Part shown: positions 16,277-24,373 of the stretch, one piece after another
How the letters are laid out: each line of letters starts with the position of its first letter
Position numbering within the stretch: position 1 is the first letter of the stretch
DNA from: Longitalea luteola
GTDB taxonomy: Bacteria > Bacteroidota > Bacteroidia > Chitinophagales > Chitinophagaceae
DNA length: 64,000 nt
Assembly (NCBI RefSeq): GCF_017356035.1
Contig: NZ_JAFIQX010000002.1
Span: forward strand, 124,001 to 188,000
Reading direction: 5' to 3'
Notes under the pieces: model-generated
The model's input: the letters and a program-made list of their open reading frames with translations, nothing else
Databases searched by the model: none
Told to the model about the DNA's origin: nothing
Position numbers and translations under genes: made by a program

Positions 16277-17332
16277 ATGAAGACGTTAAAAGGACCCGGA
16301 TTATTTCTGGCCCAGTTCATGGGCGATCAGCCTCCGTTCAATTCACTGAAATCAATATGCCAGTGGGCAAAAAGCCTGGGATTTGTCGGTGTTCAGATAC
16401 CTACCTGGGACAGCCGCTGTATCGATCTGCAAAAAGCCGCTGAAAGCAAAACCTATGCTGATGAAATAAAAGGCATCGTTAACGAATGCGGCCTCGAGAT
16501 CACTGAACTGTCGACCCATTTGCAGGGACAGCTGGTAGCTGTTCACCCAGCATACGATACCCTGTTCGATGGCTTTGCTCCTGAAAAGTTCCGCAATGAT
16601 CCAAAGGCCAGAACAGAATGGGCTGTTCAGCAGTTACGTTATGCGGCCAAAGCTTCGCAGAACCTGGGACTGAATGCGCATGCTACCTTTAGCGGCGCGC
16701 TGTTATGGCCTACAGTATATCCCTGGCCACAACGCCCTGCCGGATTGGTTGAAACAGGATTCAAAGAGCTGGCCAGTCGCTGGCTGCCCATCCTGAATGA
16801 ATTTGATGAGAACGGTGTTGACCTTTGTTATGAGATCCACCCAGGTGAAGACCTGCACGATGGGATCTCTTACGAGCTCTTCCTGCAGCACACCAACAAT
16901 CATCCACGCGCATGTCTGCTGTATGATCCTTCCCATTTGGTATTGCAATGTCTCGATTACCTGGAATACATCGACAATTACCATGAACGCATCCGCATGT
17001 TCCATGCAAAAGATGCCGAGTTCAATCCTACCGGTAAACAGGGCGTGTATGGCGGTTACCAGAACTGGATCAACCGGGCCGGCCGTTTCCGTTCACTGGG
17101 TGATGGCCAGGTAGATTTTAAATCTATCTTCAGTAAGCTGGCCGCCTACGATTATGCAGGCTGGGCTGTGCTGGAATGGGAATGTTGCATCAAACATCCG
17201 GAAGACGGAGCCGCTGAGGGAGCTGTATTCATTAAAGACCATATTATACGCGTTACCGAAAAAGCTTTTGATGATTTTGCCGGTACCGGCAGCGATGAAA
17301 AATTTAACAGATCGGTATTAGGATTAAAATAA
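16277..17332 (+). CDS. Cytoplasmic sugar phosphate isomerase/epimerase-like TIM barrel
   Basis: A 351-residue barrel of the AP-endonuclease-2/xylose isomerase-like superfamily with no signal peptide. Metal-site strands are visible: ITELSTHLQG, VDLCYEIHPGED, ACLLYDPSHLVLQ, IRMFHAKDAEF and AVLEWECC. It is longer than the other three barrels of the cluster and carries an extended loop (KQGVYGGYQNWINRAGRFRSLG) before the last strands, a feature I associate with proteins annotated near C-glycoside deglycosidase alpha subunits. It could cleave or epimerise the 3-keto sugar inside the cell, working with the Gfo/Idh/MocA enzyme upstream. The partner small beta subunit expected for a true C-deglycosidase is not seen nearby, so this remains an inference. 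Confidence 0.82.
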   Translation: MKTLKGPGLFLAQFMGDQPPFNSLKSICQWAKSLGFVGVQIPTWDSRCIDLQKAAESKTYADEIKGIVNECGLEITELSTHLQGQLVAVHPAYDTLFDGFAPEKFRNDPKARTEWAVQQLRYAAKASQNLGLNAHATFSGALLWPTVYPWPQRPAGLVETGFKELASRWLPILNEFDENGVDLCYEIHPGEDLHDGISYELFLQHTNNHPRACLLYDPSHLVLQCLDYLEYIDNYHERIRMFHAKDAEFNPTGKQGVYGGYQNWINRAGRFRSLGDGQVDFKSIFSKLAAYDYAGWAVLEWECCIKHPEDGAAEGAVFIKDHIIRVTEKAFDDFAGTGSDEKFNRSVLGLK

Positions 17333-17386
17333 TGTAATTTGCTAAATATATAACTTGCACAATTCTGAACTTAAACTTTTGTTTCG

Positions 17387-17773
17387 ATGAAGAAATTAGT
17401 TGTTTTTGCTGCTTTATGTACAGCTATGGTGGCTTGCGGTTCCGGCGACACCAACAAGGGCACGGAAGATAAACCGGCCGACAATGCCAGTACTGCACCT
17501 GCAGCCGGCGCTCATGAAAAAGGCCTGGAAATGATAGGCGCCCTGGATTGCACCACCTGCCACAAGATCAGCGAGAAAAATATCGGTCCTGCTTATACCG
17601 AGGTAGCAAAAAAATATGAAGCAACTGAGGAAAATATTACCATGCTGGCTGATAAGATCATCAAAGGGGGTTCAGGTACCTGGGGTACAGTTCCCATGAC
17701 ACCACACCCTGCACTGAGTGCAGATAGCGCCAAGGAAATGGTACGCTACATTCTCTCTTTAAAAAATCAATAA
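17387..17773 (+). CDS. Cytochrome c class I lipoprotein
   Basis: A 128-residue lipoprotein: leader MKKLVVFAALCTAMVAC with a lipobox (VAC) and an acidic, alanine-rich linker, then a mono-haem domain with CxxCH in LDCTTCHKISEKNIGPAY and a distal Met probably in TVPMTPHPALS. The C-terminal helix (AKEMVRYILSLK) is typical of class I cytochromes. It should sit in the periplasm tethered to a membrane and take electrons from the Fe-S-containing GMC dehydrogenases, a pairing known from bacterial glucose and glucoside dehydrogenases. It lies 54 bp after the TIM-barrel gene and is closed by a strong terminator, so it ends this operon. Confidence 0.88.
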   Translation: MKKLVVFAALCTAMVACGSGDTNKGTEDKPADNASTAPAAGAHEKGLEMIGALDCTTCHKISEKNIGPAYTEVAKKYEATEENITMLADKIIKGGSGTWGTVPMTPHPALSADSAKEMVRYILSLKNQ

Positions 17774-17784
17774 CATCTCTATAG

Positions 17785-17819
17785 CCCCTGCTTCTACAAA
17801 AGCAGGGGTCTCTTTTTTA
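17785..17819 (+). terminator. Rho-independent terminator after the cytochrome c gene
   Basis: Perfect 9-bp stem CCCCTGCTT / AAGCAGGGG (17785-17793, 17800-17808) followed by TCTCTTTTTT. Confidence 0.9.
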
Positions 17820-17929
17820 GATGAATTGCTGCCAATACGTTTACCTTTTATACTGAATACAAACATGAAACGCCCGGGCAAATTTTGTCGCGGCCCGTTT
17901 CTGGCTGAAACACAATCAATATATTTCAG

Positions 17930-18646
17930 ATGAAAAAGTTTATCATCGCCTTATTCCCGGTTATGGCCCTGGCCTGCCACACCGCCAGTAAAACCACCGA
18001 TGGCTCAAAGAAGGCAACAAAAAAAGATGGCTGGCAGGTGTTGTTCGATGGCAGCTCAAAAGACAACTGGCATATCTACAATAACAAAACAGACGGCTCG
18101 GCCTGGAAAGTGCAAAACGGCATTTTATATCTTGATCCCGCTGCTAAAAAAAGCGGCGCAGGTGGCGGCGACCTGGTTACCAATGAAGAGTATGAAAACT
18201 TTCATCTGAAACTGGAATGGAAGATCGATTCAGCTGGTAACAGTGGTATTATTTTTCTTACCCAGGAAGATCCCAAATATGGCCAATCCTATTTGACCGG
18301 TCCTGAAATGCAGATCATTGACAACAATGGTCACCGCGACGCAAAGATCAATAAACATCGCGCCGGCGACCTGTATGATCTCATTGCCAGTGCACCCGAG
18401 AACGTGCGTCCCTGGGGCCAGTGGAACGAAATAGAGATCGTTATCAATAAAGGCAAACTCGATCTGTTTCAGAATGGCGCCAAAGTGGTTTCTACTACCT
18501 TATGGGATGATAACTGGAAACAACTGATTGCCGGCAGCAAGTTCAGGAACTGGGCCGGTTTCGGCATGTTCCAGAAAGGCAGGATCGCCCTGCAGGACCA
18601 TGGCAATGGCGTATCGTTCAGAAATATCCAGATCAAACGGTTATAA
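17930..18646 (+). CDS. DUF1080 (3-keto-disaccharide hydrolase family) lipoprotein
   Basis: A 238-residue lipoprotein (leader ending MALACHTAS) with a single DUF1080 concanavalin-like domain: WQVLFDGSSKDNWHIY, GGGDLVTNEEYENFHLKLEWKI, GNSGIIFLTQED, GPEMQIIDNNGH, HRAGDLYDLI, WNEIEIVINKGKLDLFQNG and GRIALQDHGNGVSFRNIQIK. The family now carries the name 3-keto-disaccharide hydrolase because characterised members cleave 3-keto glycosides. That fits well with the GMC dehydrogenases of this cluster, which would produce the 3-keto substrate in the same compartment. It is followed after 25 bp by a paralogue. Confidence 0.88.
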   Translation: MKKFIIALFPVMALACHTASKTTDGSKKATKKDGWQVLFDGSSKDNWHIYNNKTDGSAWKVQNGILYLDPAAKKSGAGGGDLVTNEEYENFHLKLEWKIDSAGNSGIIFLTQEDPKYGQSYLTGPEMQIIDNNGHRDAKINKHRAGDLYDLIASAPENVRPWGQWNEIEIVINKGKLDLFQNGAKVVSTTLWDDNWKQLIAGSKFRNWAGFGMFQKGRIALQDHGNGVSFRNIQIKRL

Positions 18647-18671
18647 TTCTCTTTTCACGAAAATCATATTT

Positions 18672-19472
18672 ATGCGCACAACTTTTGCTTGCCTGTTATT
18701 TGCCGGTGCAATCGCAGGAACGATGGCCGGTTGCCAGGATGGAAACACCGGTACTGAACAACCCGGTACGGATACAACTAAAACAGATACCATGGCTGCT
18801 GCTCCCGCTGATATGAACAACCGCCTTACCGATGAAGAAAAAAATGCCGGCTGGCAATTGCTCTTCGATGGCACCTCGAAAGGCAACTTCCATGTTTTTA
18901 ATAAGAGAAGCGATGGCTCCGCCTGGCAGGTCACGGATGGCACGCTGCACCTTGATACGACCAATCTGAAAGATGGCAAAATTACCGGTGGCGGCGACCT
19001 GCTCACCAATGATGAATACGAAAGCTTTCACCTGAAGCTGGATTGGAAGATCGCTCCGGGTGGCAACAGCGGTATCATGTTCTATGTGCAGGAAGGACCT
19101 TCTTTCGGCGAAACCTATCATACCGGCCCCGAGATGCAGGTACTGGATAATGCGGCTCATCCTGATGCAAAGATCATCAAACACCGCGCCGGCGATCTGT
19201 ACGATCTTATCACCAGTTCACCCGAAACAGTAAAACCGGCTGGTGAGTGGAACCAGGTAGAAGTGATCTCCAATAAGGGAGCCCTGGAATTTCATTTGAA
19301 CGGCACCAAAGTACTGAGCACAACCATGTGGGATGATAACTGGAAGAAAATGATCGCCGCAAGCAAATTCAAACAGTGGAAAGGCTTCGGCACCTATAAA
19401 AAAGGAAGGATCGCTTTACAGGACCACGGTAACGCCGTCTGGTACCGGAATATCAAGATCAAACGATTATAA
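18672..19472 (+). CDS. DUF1080 (3-keto-disaccharide hydrolase family) lipoprotein, paralogue
   Basis: A 266-residue lipoprotein. The leader MRTTFACLLFAGAIAGTMAG ends at a lipobox (MAGC), followed by a threonine-rich linker (TGTEQPGTDTTKTDTMA) and one DUF1080 domain with the same landmarks as its neighbour: WQLLFDGTSKGNFHVF, GGGDLLTNDEYESFHLKLDWKI, GNSGIMFYVQEG, HRAGDLYDLI and GRIALQDHGNAVWYRNIKIK. The start is ATG 18672; a longer frame overlaps the previous gene in another frame and is discarded. Two adjacent copies suggest different glycoside specificities, in parallel with the two GMC proteins. Confidence 0.88.
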   Translation: MRTTFACLLFAGAIAGTMAGCQDGNTGTEQPGTDTTKTDTMAAAPADMNNRLTDEEKNAGWQLLFDGTSKGNFHVFNKRSDGSAWQVTDGTLHLDTTNLKDGKITGGGDLLTNDEYESFHLKLDWKIAPGGNSGIMFYVQEGPSFGETYHTGPEMQVLDNAAHPDAKIIKHRAGDLYDLITSSPETVKPAGEWNQVEVISNKGALEFHLNGTKVLSTTMWDDNWKKMIAASKFKQWKGFGTYKKGRIALQDHGNAVWYRNIKIKRL

Positions 19473-19483
19473 GAAGTATTTTT

Positions 19484-19520
19484 ATAACTGTGCCACACCT
19501 ACAAGGTGTGGCACAGTTAT
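19484..19520. terminator. Perfect 16-bp hairpin between convergent genes
   Basis: Arms ATAACTGTGCCACACC (19484-19499) and its exact complement (19505-19520), loop of five. It starts 12 bp after one stop codon and ends 2 bp before the other. There is no clear T-run on either side, so it may end transcription from both sides only weakly. The word GTGCCACAC recurs elsewhere (see findings). Confidence 0.65.
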
Positions 19521-19522
19521 AT

Positions 19523-20854
19523 TTACACCTTCGGAAGTTTATACCCGTTATGGTACTCCTTCATCAGGTACTCACTATTGATCTTTTCATCGGTGAATTT
19601 TCCATTCACTTTATCCCATACCAGTCTTTGTCCGCTTCTGAATGAAATATTGCCCATTTGCGCAACAGTAGCTACGTGAGCGCCCGCCTGTATGGAACAA
19701 TTCAGGTCTTCCATCTTCCTCGACTTCACTACCTCAATGAAATTCACCCAGTGATTATTCAGTCCGTTATCGGAAGGTTTTACAAATGACTTGCTGGCTT
19801 TATTAGTGCTTTGCGGTTCTTCCAGCACTTCCCAGCCGCCGCGGTACAACACGAGTGTGCCATTGTTGCCAATAAAGGCAATACCGTGATTTTTGCCGTA
19901 TGACCCGTTGTCGATGCCCATGGCAGAGTCCCAAACCAGGTTGAACTTATCAAATTCATACAAGGTGGTTAATGTGTCTGGCGTTTCCTGGCTCAGGTCG
20001 GGGTAAGCAAATTTTCCACCGAGTGCGGCAATTGATTTGGGCACATCGGCATTCATACCCAGCAGCGCATAATCGAGCAGGTGCACACCCCAGTCGGTCA
20101 TTAAACCACCTGCATAATCCCAGAACCACCGGAAATTGAAATGAAAACGGCTGGCATTGAAAGGTTTTTTGGGAGCAGGTCCCAACCATGCTGCATAATC
20201 CACGCCGGCCGGCGGGTTACTATCGGGCACAACCGCCGCGGGTTTCATCCAACCCTGGTAACACCATACTTTTACGGTTCTTATCATGCCCAGTTTTCCG
20301 CTTTGCACGTATTCAACCGCATCTTTAAAGTGTTGCTGGCTGCGTTGCCACTGGCCCGCCTGAACCACTTTATTGTAGCGTTGCTGCGCAGCTACCATGG
20401 CCCGGCATTCTACAATGGAATTACCCACCGGTTTTTCTACAAAAACATCTTTGCCCGCTTCGCAGGCATGGATCATTTGCAGGGCATGCCAGTGATCGGG
20501 TGTGCCCACAATTACGATGTCAATATCTTTCTGTTCCAGCAACTGGCGGTAATCGGTGTAGGTCTTCACCTTTGCAGCGTCGATGTTCAATTTGCCGAGC
20601 TCGCCTTTTCTTTTGTCCAGCACATTTTTGTCAACATCGCACAAAGCCACCAGGTTAACCCCCGGCACTTTCAATGCTGCATTTACATTAGCCCATCCCA
20701 TGCCATTGATGCCGATGGCGCCTACCTGTAACTGATCGGAAGGAGCGATGCGGTTCTTGAAAATGGCAAATGTCTTATTATCGAGGGCTGACAATATGGT
20801 TCCGCCGGCAAGCAAAGTGCCCGCCTGATGTAAAAAACGCCTGCGATGCATCAT
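19523..20854 (-). CDS. Tat-exported Gfo/Idh/MocA family oxidoreductase
   Basis: A 443-residue oxidoreductase with a twin-arginine leader (HRRRFLHQAGTLLAGG). The dinucleotide-binding start is VGAIGINGMGWANVNA, the catalytic lysine lies in DVFVEKPVGNSIVECRAM, and the WFWDYAGGLMTDWGVHLLDYAL segment carries the conserved Asp and His. Many Bacteroidota and Planctomycetes encode exported members like this; they keep a tightly bound NAD and work as hydride shuttles, as in GH109-type enzymes. In this cluster the protein could reduce or oxidise the C3 position of a periplasmic sugar. It is 37 bp downstream of the TIM-barrel gene at 20892, on the same strand, so the two form an operon. Confidence 0.87.
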   Translation of the reverse strand: MMHRRRFLHQAGTLLAGGTILSALDNKTFAIFKNRIAPSDQLQVGAIGINGMGWANVNAALKVPGVNLVALCDVDKNVLDKRKGELGKLNIDAAKVKTYTDYRQLLEQKDIDIVIVGTPDHWHALQMIHACEAGKDVFVEKPVGNSIVECRAMVAAQQRYNKVVQAGQWQRSQQHFKDAVEYVQSGKLGMIRTVKVWCYQGWMKPAAVVPDSNPPAGVDYAAWLGPAPKKPFNASRFHFNFRWFWDYAGGLMTDWGVHLLDYALLGMNADVPKSIAALGGKFAYPDLSQETPDTLTTLYEFDKFNLVWDSAMGIDNGSYGKNHGIAFIGNNGTLVLYRGGWEVLEEPQSTNKASKSFVKPSDNGLNNHWVNFIEVVKSRKMEDLNCSIQAGAHVATVAQMGNISFRSGQRLVWDKVNGKFTDEKINSEYLMKEYHNGYKLPKV

Positions 20855-20891
20855 AGTAAATGGTATTAGAAATTATAATAGGATAAACAGT

Positions 20892-21761
20892 TTATTTAAT
20901 GATGTTCTTCTTAAGGTAGGTTATGCTTTTGGCGGTACTGTTTAACGGCGGACCGGGACATTCATCCTGTTCCACAAAAAAATATTTCATACCGCTTTGT
21001 TTGGCGTAGTTGAAAATCTTTTTGTAATTGATGACGCCGCTGCCTACTTCGGTAAAGTGCTTTTGGGGTGTATTATCCATGTCCTTTACATGCCACATGG
21101 TATAGCGGCCCGGGTGTTTGGCAAAAAAGGCCAGCGGGTCTTTTCCGGCTTTGCTTACCCAGTAGATGTCCAGCTCAAAAAATACCAGTTTAGGATCTGT
21201 TTCTTTTAAAAAAATATCGAACCCTGTAGTTCCGCCAACCGTTTCAAACTCAAAATTATGGTTATGGTAGGCCAGCTTCATGCCGCTGCTTTTGCAGATC
21301 TCTCCTGCTTTGTTAAGGGCTGCCGCAATTTTTTTATAGTTGTCGGCATCCTTGCGGTATTCTTCTTCGAGCCAGGGAATAACAATAAATTCCTGGCCCA
21401 GGGCTTTGGCATCTGTTACGGCAGGTTTCCATTTTTCTTCCCAGCCGCTTTGTAAGAAGATACTGGCAGGAAACGTATGTCCGCTCGGGGTTGACAAGCC
21501 GTTTGCCTTTAAGGTTGACCGCAATTCGGCGGCGCTCATACCAAACCATTTGCCGTCGCCATAGCCGTAGGTCTCAACGGTTTTATAGCCCTGGGCAGCA
21601 ACTTTGGCCAAAGTGCCTTTTGCATCTTTGCTCATTTCATTACGGAGGGTATAGAGCTGGAGACCGATCTTTTTTGGTTCGGCAAACCATTCTTCTTTAG
21701 TAATTAGCAAACTGGCGGTAAGCAGGGATGATTGCCTGAGGAAATCCCGACGAGTAGGCAT
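20892..21761 (-). CDS. Tat-exported sugar phosphate isomerase/epimerase-like TIM barrel
   Basis: A 289-residue paralogue of the protein at 6929, with Tat leader TRRDFLRQSSLLTASLL and the barrel landmarks KKIGLQLYTLRNEMSKD, GYKTVETYGYGDGKWFGM, MKLAYHNHNFEF, VFFELDIYWVSKAGKDPLAFF, YTMWHVKDMD and KYFFVEQDECPG. The metal site is complete (Glu, Asp, His, Glu). It is the first gene of a two-gene leftward operon with the exported oxidoreductase. A periplasmic keto-sugar isomerase or lyase role is inferred from the cluster. Confidence 0.85.
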   Translation of the reverse strand: MPTRRDFLRQSSLLTASLLITKEEWFAEPKKIGLQLYTLRNEMSKDAKGTLAKVAAQGYKTVETYGYGDGKWFGMSAAELRSTLKANGLSTPSGHTFPASIFLQSGWEEKWKPAVTDAKALGQEFIVIPWLEEEYRKDADNYKKIAAALNKAGEICKSSGMKLAYHNHNFEFETVGGTTGFDIFLKETDPKLVFFELDIYWVSKAGKDPLAFFAKHPGRYTMWHVKDMDNTPQKHFTEVGSGVINYKKIFNYAKQSGMKYFFVEQDECPGPPLNSTAKSITYLKKNIIK

Positions 21762-21900
21762 AACAAATCGTTTTAGGGAGTTGAAATTACTTAAAAATCA
21801 GGTACTCCCCAACCCCTGAAGGCAAGTAAAGCGGTCGCTTGCAAAATGCAAAGCCAGATACCGGTTGCATAGCTTTTTGGATGAGCAGCTGCAAAGAAAG

Positions 21901-21938
21901 AACCGGTTACTGATGACCGAAGTAACCAGTTACCGGTT
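21901..21938. repeat. Inverted repeat AACCGGTTACTG / CAGTTACCGGTT
   Basis: Two 12-bp arms (21901-21912 and 21927-21938) pair with one mismatch around a 14-bp spacer, followed by TTTATAAATTT. It lies in the gap between two leftward genes and uses the same GTTACCGG words as the arrays at 6837 and 44447. Confidence 0.6.
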
Positions 21939-21985
21939 TTATAAATTTATACATTTAGTAAGGTATGAAAATCCAGGTAATATCG

Positions 21986-22654
21986 CTAGTCTTCTTCCAT
22001 TTGCAACAGCAGATCCTTCAACTTTTGAATATGCTGGCCATATAGTTTATTAATGAGCCAACGGTTGAAAAAATAGGTGCTTACAGCCACCACGGCACCT
22101 ATGGAAACAAACAAGATAAAAAAACGATGATTGCTGATGTGGGACGCTAAAGGCATTTGCGAAACAGCCGTCTCGGCTTCAAACGGCACATCATTCAGGG
22201 GTGGAGTAACCGGCTGGCTGTTATATAAAATAATAACGCCGGCTGCAAAATACGCCAGGGGTGTAAGTATGGTGCCGGCAACAAAATAAAAGCGAACGTA
22301 TTTTTCGAGCGTAACCAGCTGCTGTTTCAGGTTTGATCTTACTTCACAGGCCACGCACTGCATTTGTTTCAGCAGCTTATTTTTATGGTAATAATAGAAT
22401 AAAAAAGCGCCGCCTACCAGCCCAAGCAATACCCCCAGTTCTGGATAAAGCCCCTGGTACAATACAATATTCCATATGGTCACGGAATATATGATCACAA
22501 CGGCGATGAGCTCGCGGTTGAGGTTACGCTTTAATTTGGCAATGGTACCTTGCGACCGTTTTTGCAACATGGACGTAACAGGTACTTCACGGCCTGGTTG
22601 AAGATCTTTATCATCCAGATTTTTCCAGATATCTTTCAGGCTATCTAACTCCAT
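21986..22654 (-). CDS. Membrane protein encoded with an ECF sigma factor (possible anti-sigma role)
   Basis: A 222-residue protein with a soluble N-terminus (MELDSLKDIWKNLDDKDLQ) and four likely membrane helices: ELIAVVIIYSVTIWNIVLYQGL, LGVLLGLVGGAFLFYYYH, VAGTILTPLAYFAAGVIILY and FFILFVSIGAVVAVSTYFF, ending in a charged coil (HIQKLKDLLLQMEED). The start overlaps the sigma-factor gene by 14 bp, which implies translational coupling. Proteins beginning with an LKDIWK motif are regular partners of ECF sigma factors in Chitinophagaceae. An anti-sigma or sensing role is inferred from that coupling; there is no recognised anti-sigma domain or zinc motif. Confidence 0.7.
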   Translation of the reverse strand: MELDSLKDIWKNLDDKDLQPGREVPVTSMLQKRSQGTIAKLKRNLNRELIAVVIIYSVTIWNIVLYQGLYPELGVLLGLVGGAFLFYYYHKNKLLKQMQCVACEVRSNLKQQLVTLEKYVRFYFVAGTILTPLAYFAAGVIILYNSQPVTPPLNDVPFEAETAVSQMPLASHISNHRFFILFVSIGAVVAVSTYFFNRWLINKLYGQHIQKLKDLLLQMEED

Positions 22655-23186
22655 GTTCTACAGTTTTTGTGAGTTTACGTAATTTTTCCTTGATGCGGTT
22701 CATTTTCACGCGCAGGTTATTCTGATTGATCCCCAAAATATCTTCCATTTCTTCGTAACTCTTGTCTTCAAGGTACAGCATTACAATAGCCCGTTCTATT
22801 TCAGTAAGATGGTTAATAGCTTTATAAAGTTGCTGTAACCGCTCTTCTTTTTCGTTACTGTATTGAATGTCCTGTATCTCGGTTGGCAATAATTCGGGTT
22901 CTACGCTTTTAATGATCTTTTTTTGTTTACGCAGGTCAGATATGGCAGTATTGAGTGCAATACGGTACAGCCAGGTGCTGAATTTAGAATCGCCCCTGAA
23001 CCGTGGGTACGCGCCCCATAATTGTATCACGATCTCCTGGAAAAGGTCCTGTTTATCGTATTCGGATGTACAATATAAATTGCACACCTTATACAACATA
23101 GCGCGGTGTTGGTGCACCAATGCCACAAACTCATCCTGGTTAAGTTTTGCCTGCAATTGGGTTGGTTTTAGCGGAAAAGATACCAA
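22641..23186 (-). CDS. ECF-type RNA polymerase sigma factor
   Basis: About 181 residues with sigma-70 region 2 (HRAMLYKVCNLYCTSEYDKQDLFQEIVIQLW, then FSTWLYRIALNTAISDLRK) and region 4 (LTEIERAIVMLYLEDKSYEEMEDILGINQNNLRVKMNRIKEKL). It lacks regions 1 and 3, as ECF sigmas do. The start is uncertain: the frame has no ATG ahead of region 2, and a TTG at 23186 gives a sensible length (MVSFPLK). It is transcribed leftward with the membrane protein gene. The upstream side carries an inverted heptad array instead of an evident -7 box. Target promoters are unknown. Confidence 0.88.
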   Translation of the reverse strand: MVSFPLKPTQLQAKLNQDEFVALVHQHRAMLYKVCNLYCTSEYDKQDLFQEIVIQLWGAYPRFRGDSKFSTWLYRIALNTAISDLRKQKKIIKSVEPELLPTEIQDIQYSNEKEERLQQLYKAINHLTEIERAIVMLYLEDKSYEEMEDILGINQNNLRVKMNRIKEKLRKLTKTVEHGVR

Positions 23187-23247
23187 ATTGGTCGCCGAAA
23201 CACCTAAAAAATTACAGGCGAAGACCTTTTTTTGCTGAAGTCTTAAA

Positions 23248-23394
23248 TCAGAAGTCAGGCGTCGGAGGTCAGCCGTCAGAAGATCCCTCTCTTTTCAGCC
23301 TTCAAAACTTTTCTTGCATCTGCCCTCCAGCTTCCGGCCTCGGGCTTCCGACTTCCGGCCTCCGATCTCCGTTTTCAGACCTCAGATTTCCGTA
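23248..23394. repeat. Inverted pair of heptad arrays (GTCAGNN and NNTCCGN)
   Basis: The left arm (about 23252-23286) reads in heptads GTCAGGC, GTCGGAG, GTCAGCC, GTCAGAA. The right arm (about 23331-23393) reads CTTCCGG, CCTCGGG, CTTCCGA, CTTCCGG, CCTCCGA, TCTCCGT, TTTCAGA, CCTCAGA, TTTCCGT. The right words are reverse complements of the left type, so the block can fold into a long imperfect hairpin. It fills most of the gap between the divergent sigma factor and ArsC-like genes. Confidence 0.85.
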
Positions 23395-23425
23395 ATTTGC
23401 ATGCTTAATAACCTGATAACTAGCA

Positions 23426-23779
23426 ATGAAGAAAATTTACCATCTTGGCACCTGCACCACCTGCCAGGCAATTATCCAGGAAACCGGCATTGATAAAATG
23501 GGCTTTGAGCTGCAGGATATCAAGACCCAACCCCTAACCGCCGCCCAGCTGGATGAAATGAAAGCCAAAACCGGCAGCTATGAGTCGTTGTTCAGCCGCC
23601 GGGCCATGAAATACAAGGAAATGGGCCTAAAAGACAAATCCCTTGGTGAAAATGATTACCGCCAACTGATCCTTCAGGAATATACTTTCCTGAAAAGACC
23701 GGTTGTCTTCGTAAACGATCAAATATTTGTAGGCAGTGAAAAAAAGACGGTAGCTGCGCTAAAGAGCGCTTTAAGATGA
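23426..23779 (+). CDS. ArsC/Spx-family thioredoxin-fold protein
   Basis: A 117-residue protein with the ArsC-type fold: KKIYHLGTCTTCQAIIQETG holds the N-terminal cysteine pair (CTTC), and the FLKRPVVFVNDQIFVGSEKKTV segment holds the cis-proline-like strand (RPVV) seen in arsenate reductases and Spx proteins. In the family the first cysteine can form an adduct with arsenate or a glutathione/thiol partner, but many members have no arsenic role. No arsR, arsB or acr3 gene lies nearby, so arsenate reduction is not supported by context. A TAATTTG sequence at 23394-23400, one base short of the -7 consensus, could drive it. Its end overlaps the end of the convergent RAYT gene by 9 bp. Confidence 0.8.
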   Translation: MKKIYHLGTCTTCQAIIQETGIDKMGFELQDIKTQPLTAAQLDEMKAKTGSYESLFSRRAMKYKEMGLKDKSLGENDYRQLILQEYTFLKRPVVFVNDQIFVGSEKKTVAALKSALR

Positions 23780-24373
23780 TCCGTTCTTCAATAGCGACAT
23801 GCGCAGTGCTTCAAAATTTATTACGTTCACCTTTACCATGCCCGGCTTACCGGCATAGTCAGTAGCTGAACTGTATAAATAATGTTCAGGACTGCTTACT
23901 ATTCCATCGCGAATGGGATTTTCATGAATGTACAGAACCCTTTCCTGTAATTTATACACCTGCTTGAAGTCGATAAAAGATGGATTGGTACAGGTTTGCC
24001 ACAATTGGAATTTTTCAATCTTTTTAAGGCTCAGGCTGGAGCCTTCAAACCGTTGCAGCATCCATGACCGGCGAAGATCAGGCTCTATATCAATAGCCTC
24101 GAGTATTTTAGTTGTTGTATATCTTTTAAATTCCTTTTCTATCATGGCCAGGCCCGAACCTTCCTGTGCCCTTCCCAGCAGATGTAAATGGTTAGTCATT
24201 AAAACCCAGGCGTATATCGTGAACTTCCTGGCCTGAACACAATAGTTTAGTGCATCAACAATGATCTGCTTGTACGTTGGTCTTATAAACACATCTATCC
24301 AATCTACCACATTAAAAGTCAAATAAGAACAATCCTGTTCCTGGAAGCCCTGGTTTTTATTTTTATTAATCAT
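23771..24373 (-). CDS. REP-associated tyrosine transposase (RAYT), apparently intact
   Basis: A 200-residue Y1 HUH nuclease of the RAYT (TnpA-REP, IS200-like) family. The metal-binding HUH motif is NHLHLL (His62, His64) after TIYAWVLMT, and the nucleophile is Tyr148 in VLYIHENPIRDG, followed by the SSPEHYLYSSATDY signature. RAYTs are single-copy domesticated relatives of IS200/IS605 transposases and act on short palindromic REP sequences scattered through the host genome. All three catalytic positions are intact. It is monocistronic and convergent with the ArsC-like gene. The many palindromic and word-repeat elements in this window are candidate substrates, although that link is inference. 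Confidence 0.87.
   Translation of the reverse strand: MINKNKNQGFQEQDCSYLTFNVVDWIDVFIRPTYKQIIVDALNYCVQARKFTIYAWVLMTNHLHLLGRAQEGSGLAMIEKEFKRYTTTKILEAIDIEPDLRRSWMLQRFEGSSLSLKKIEKFQLWQTCTNPSFIDFKQVYKLQERVLYIHENPIRDGIVSSPEHYLYSSATDYAGKPGMVKVNVINFEALRMSLLKNGSS

Noticed and set aside
23426-23779. Arsenic resistance operon
   Set aside because: Only the ArsC-like fold is present; there is no arsR, efflux pump or methylase nearby, and the fold also fits Spx-type or unrelated thiol proteins.
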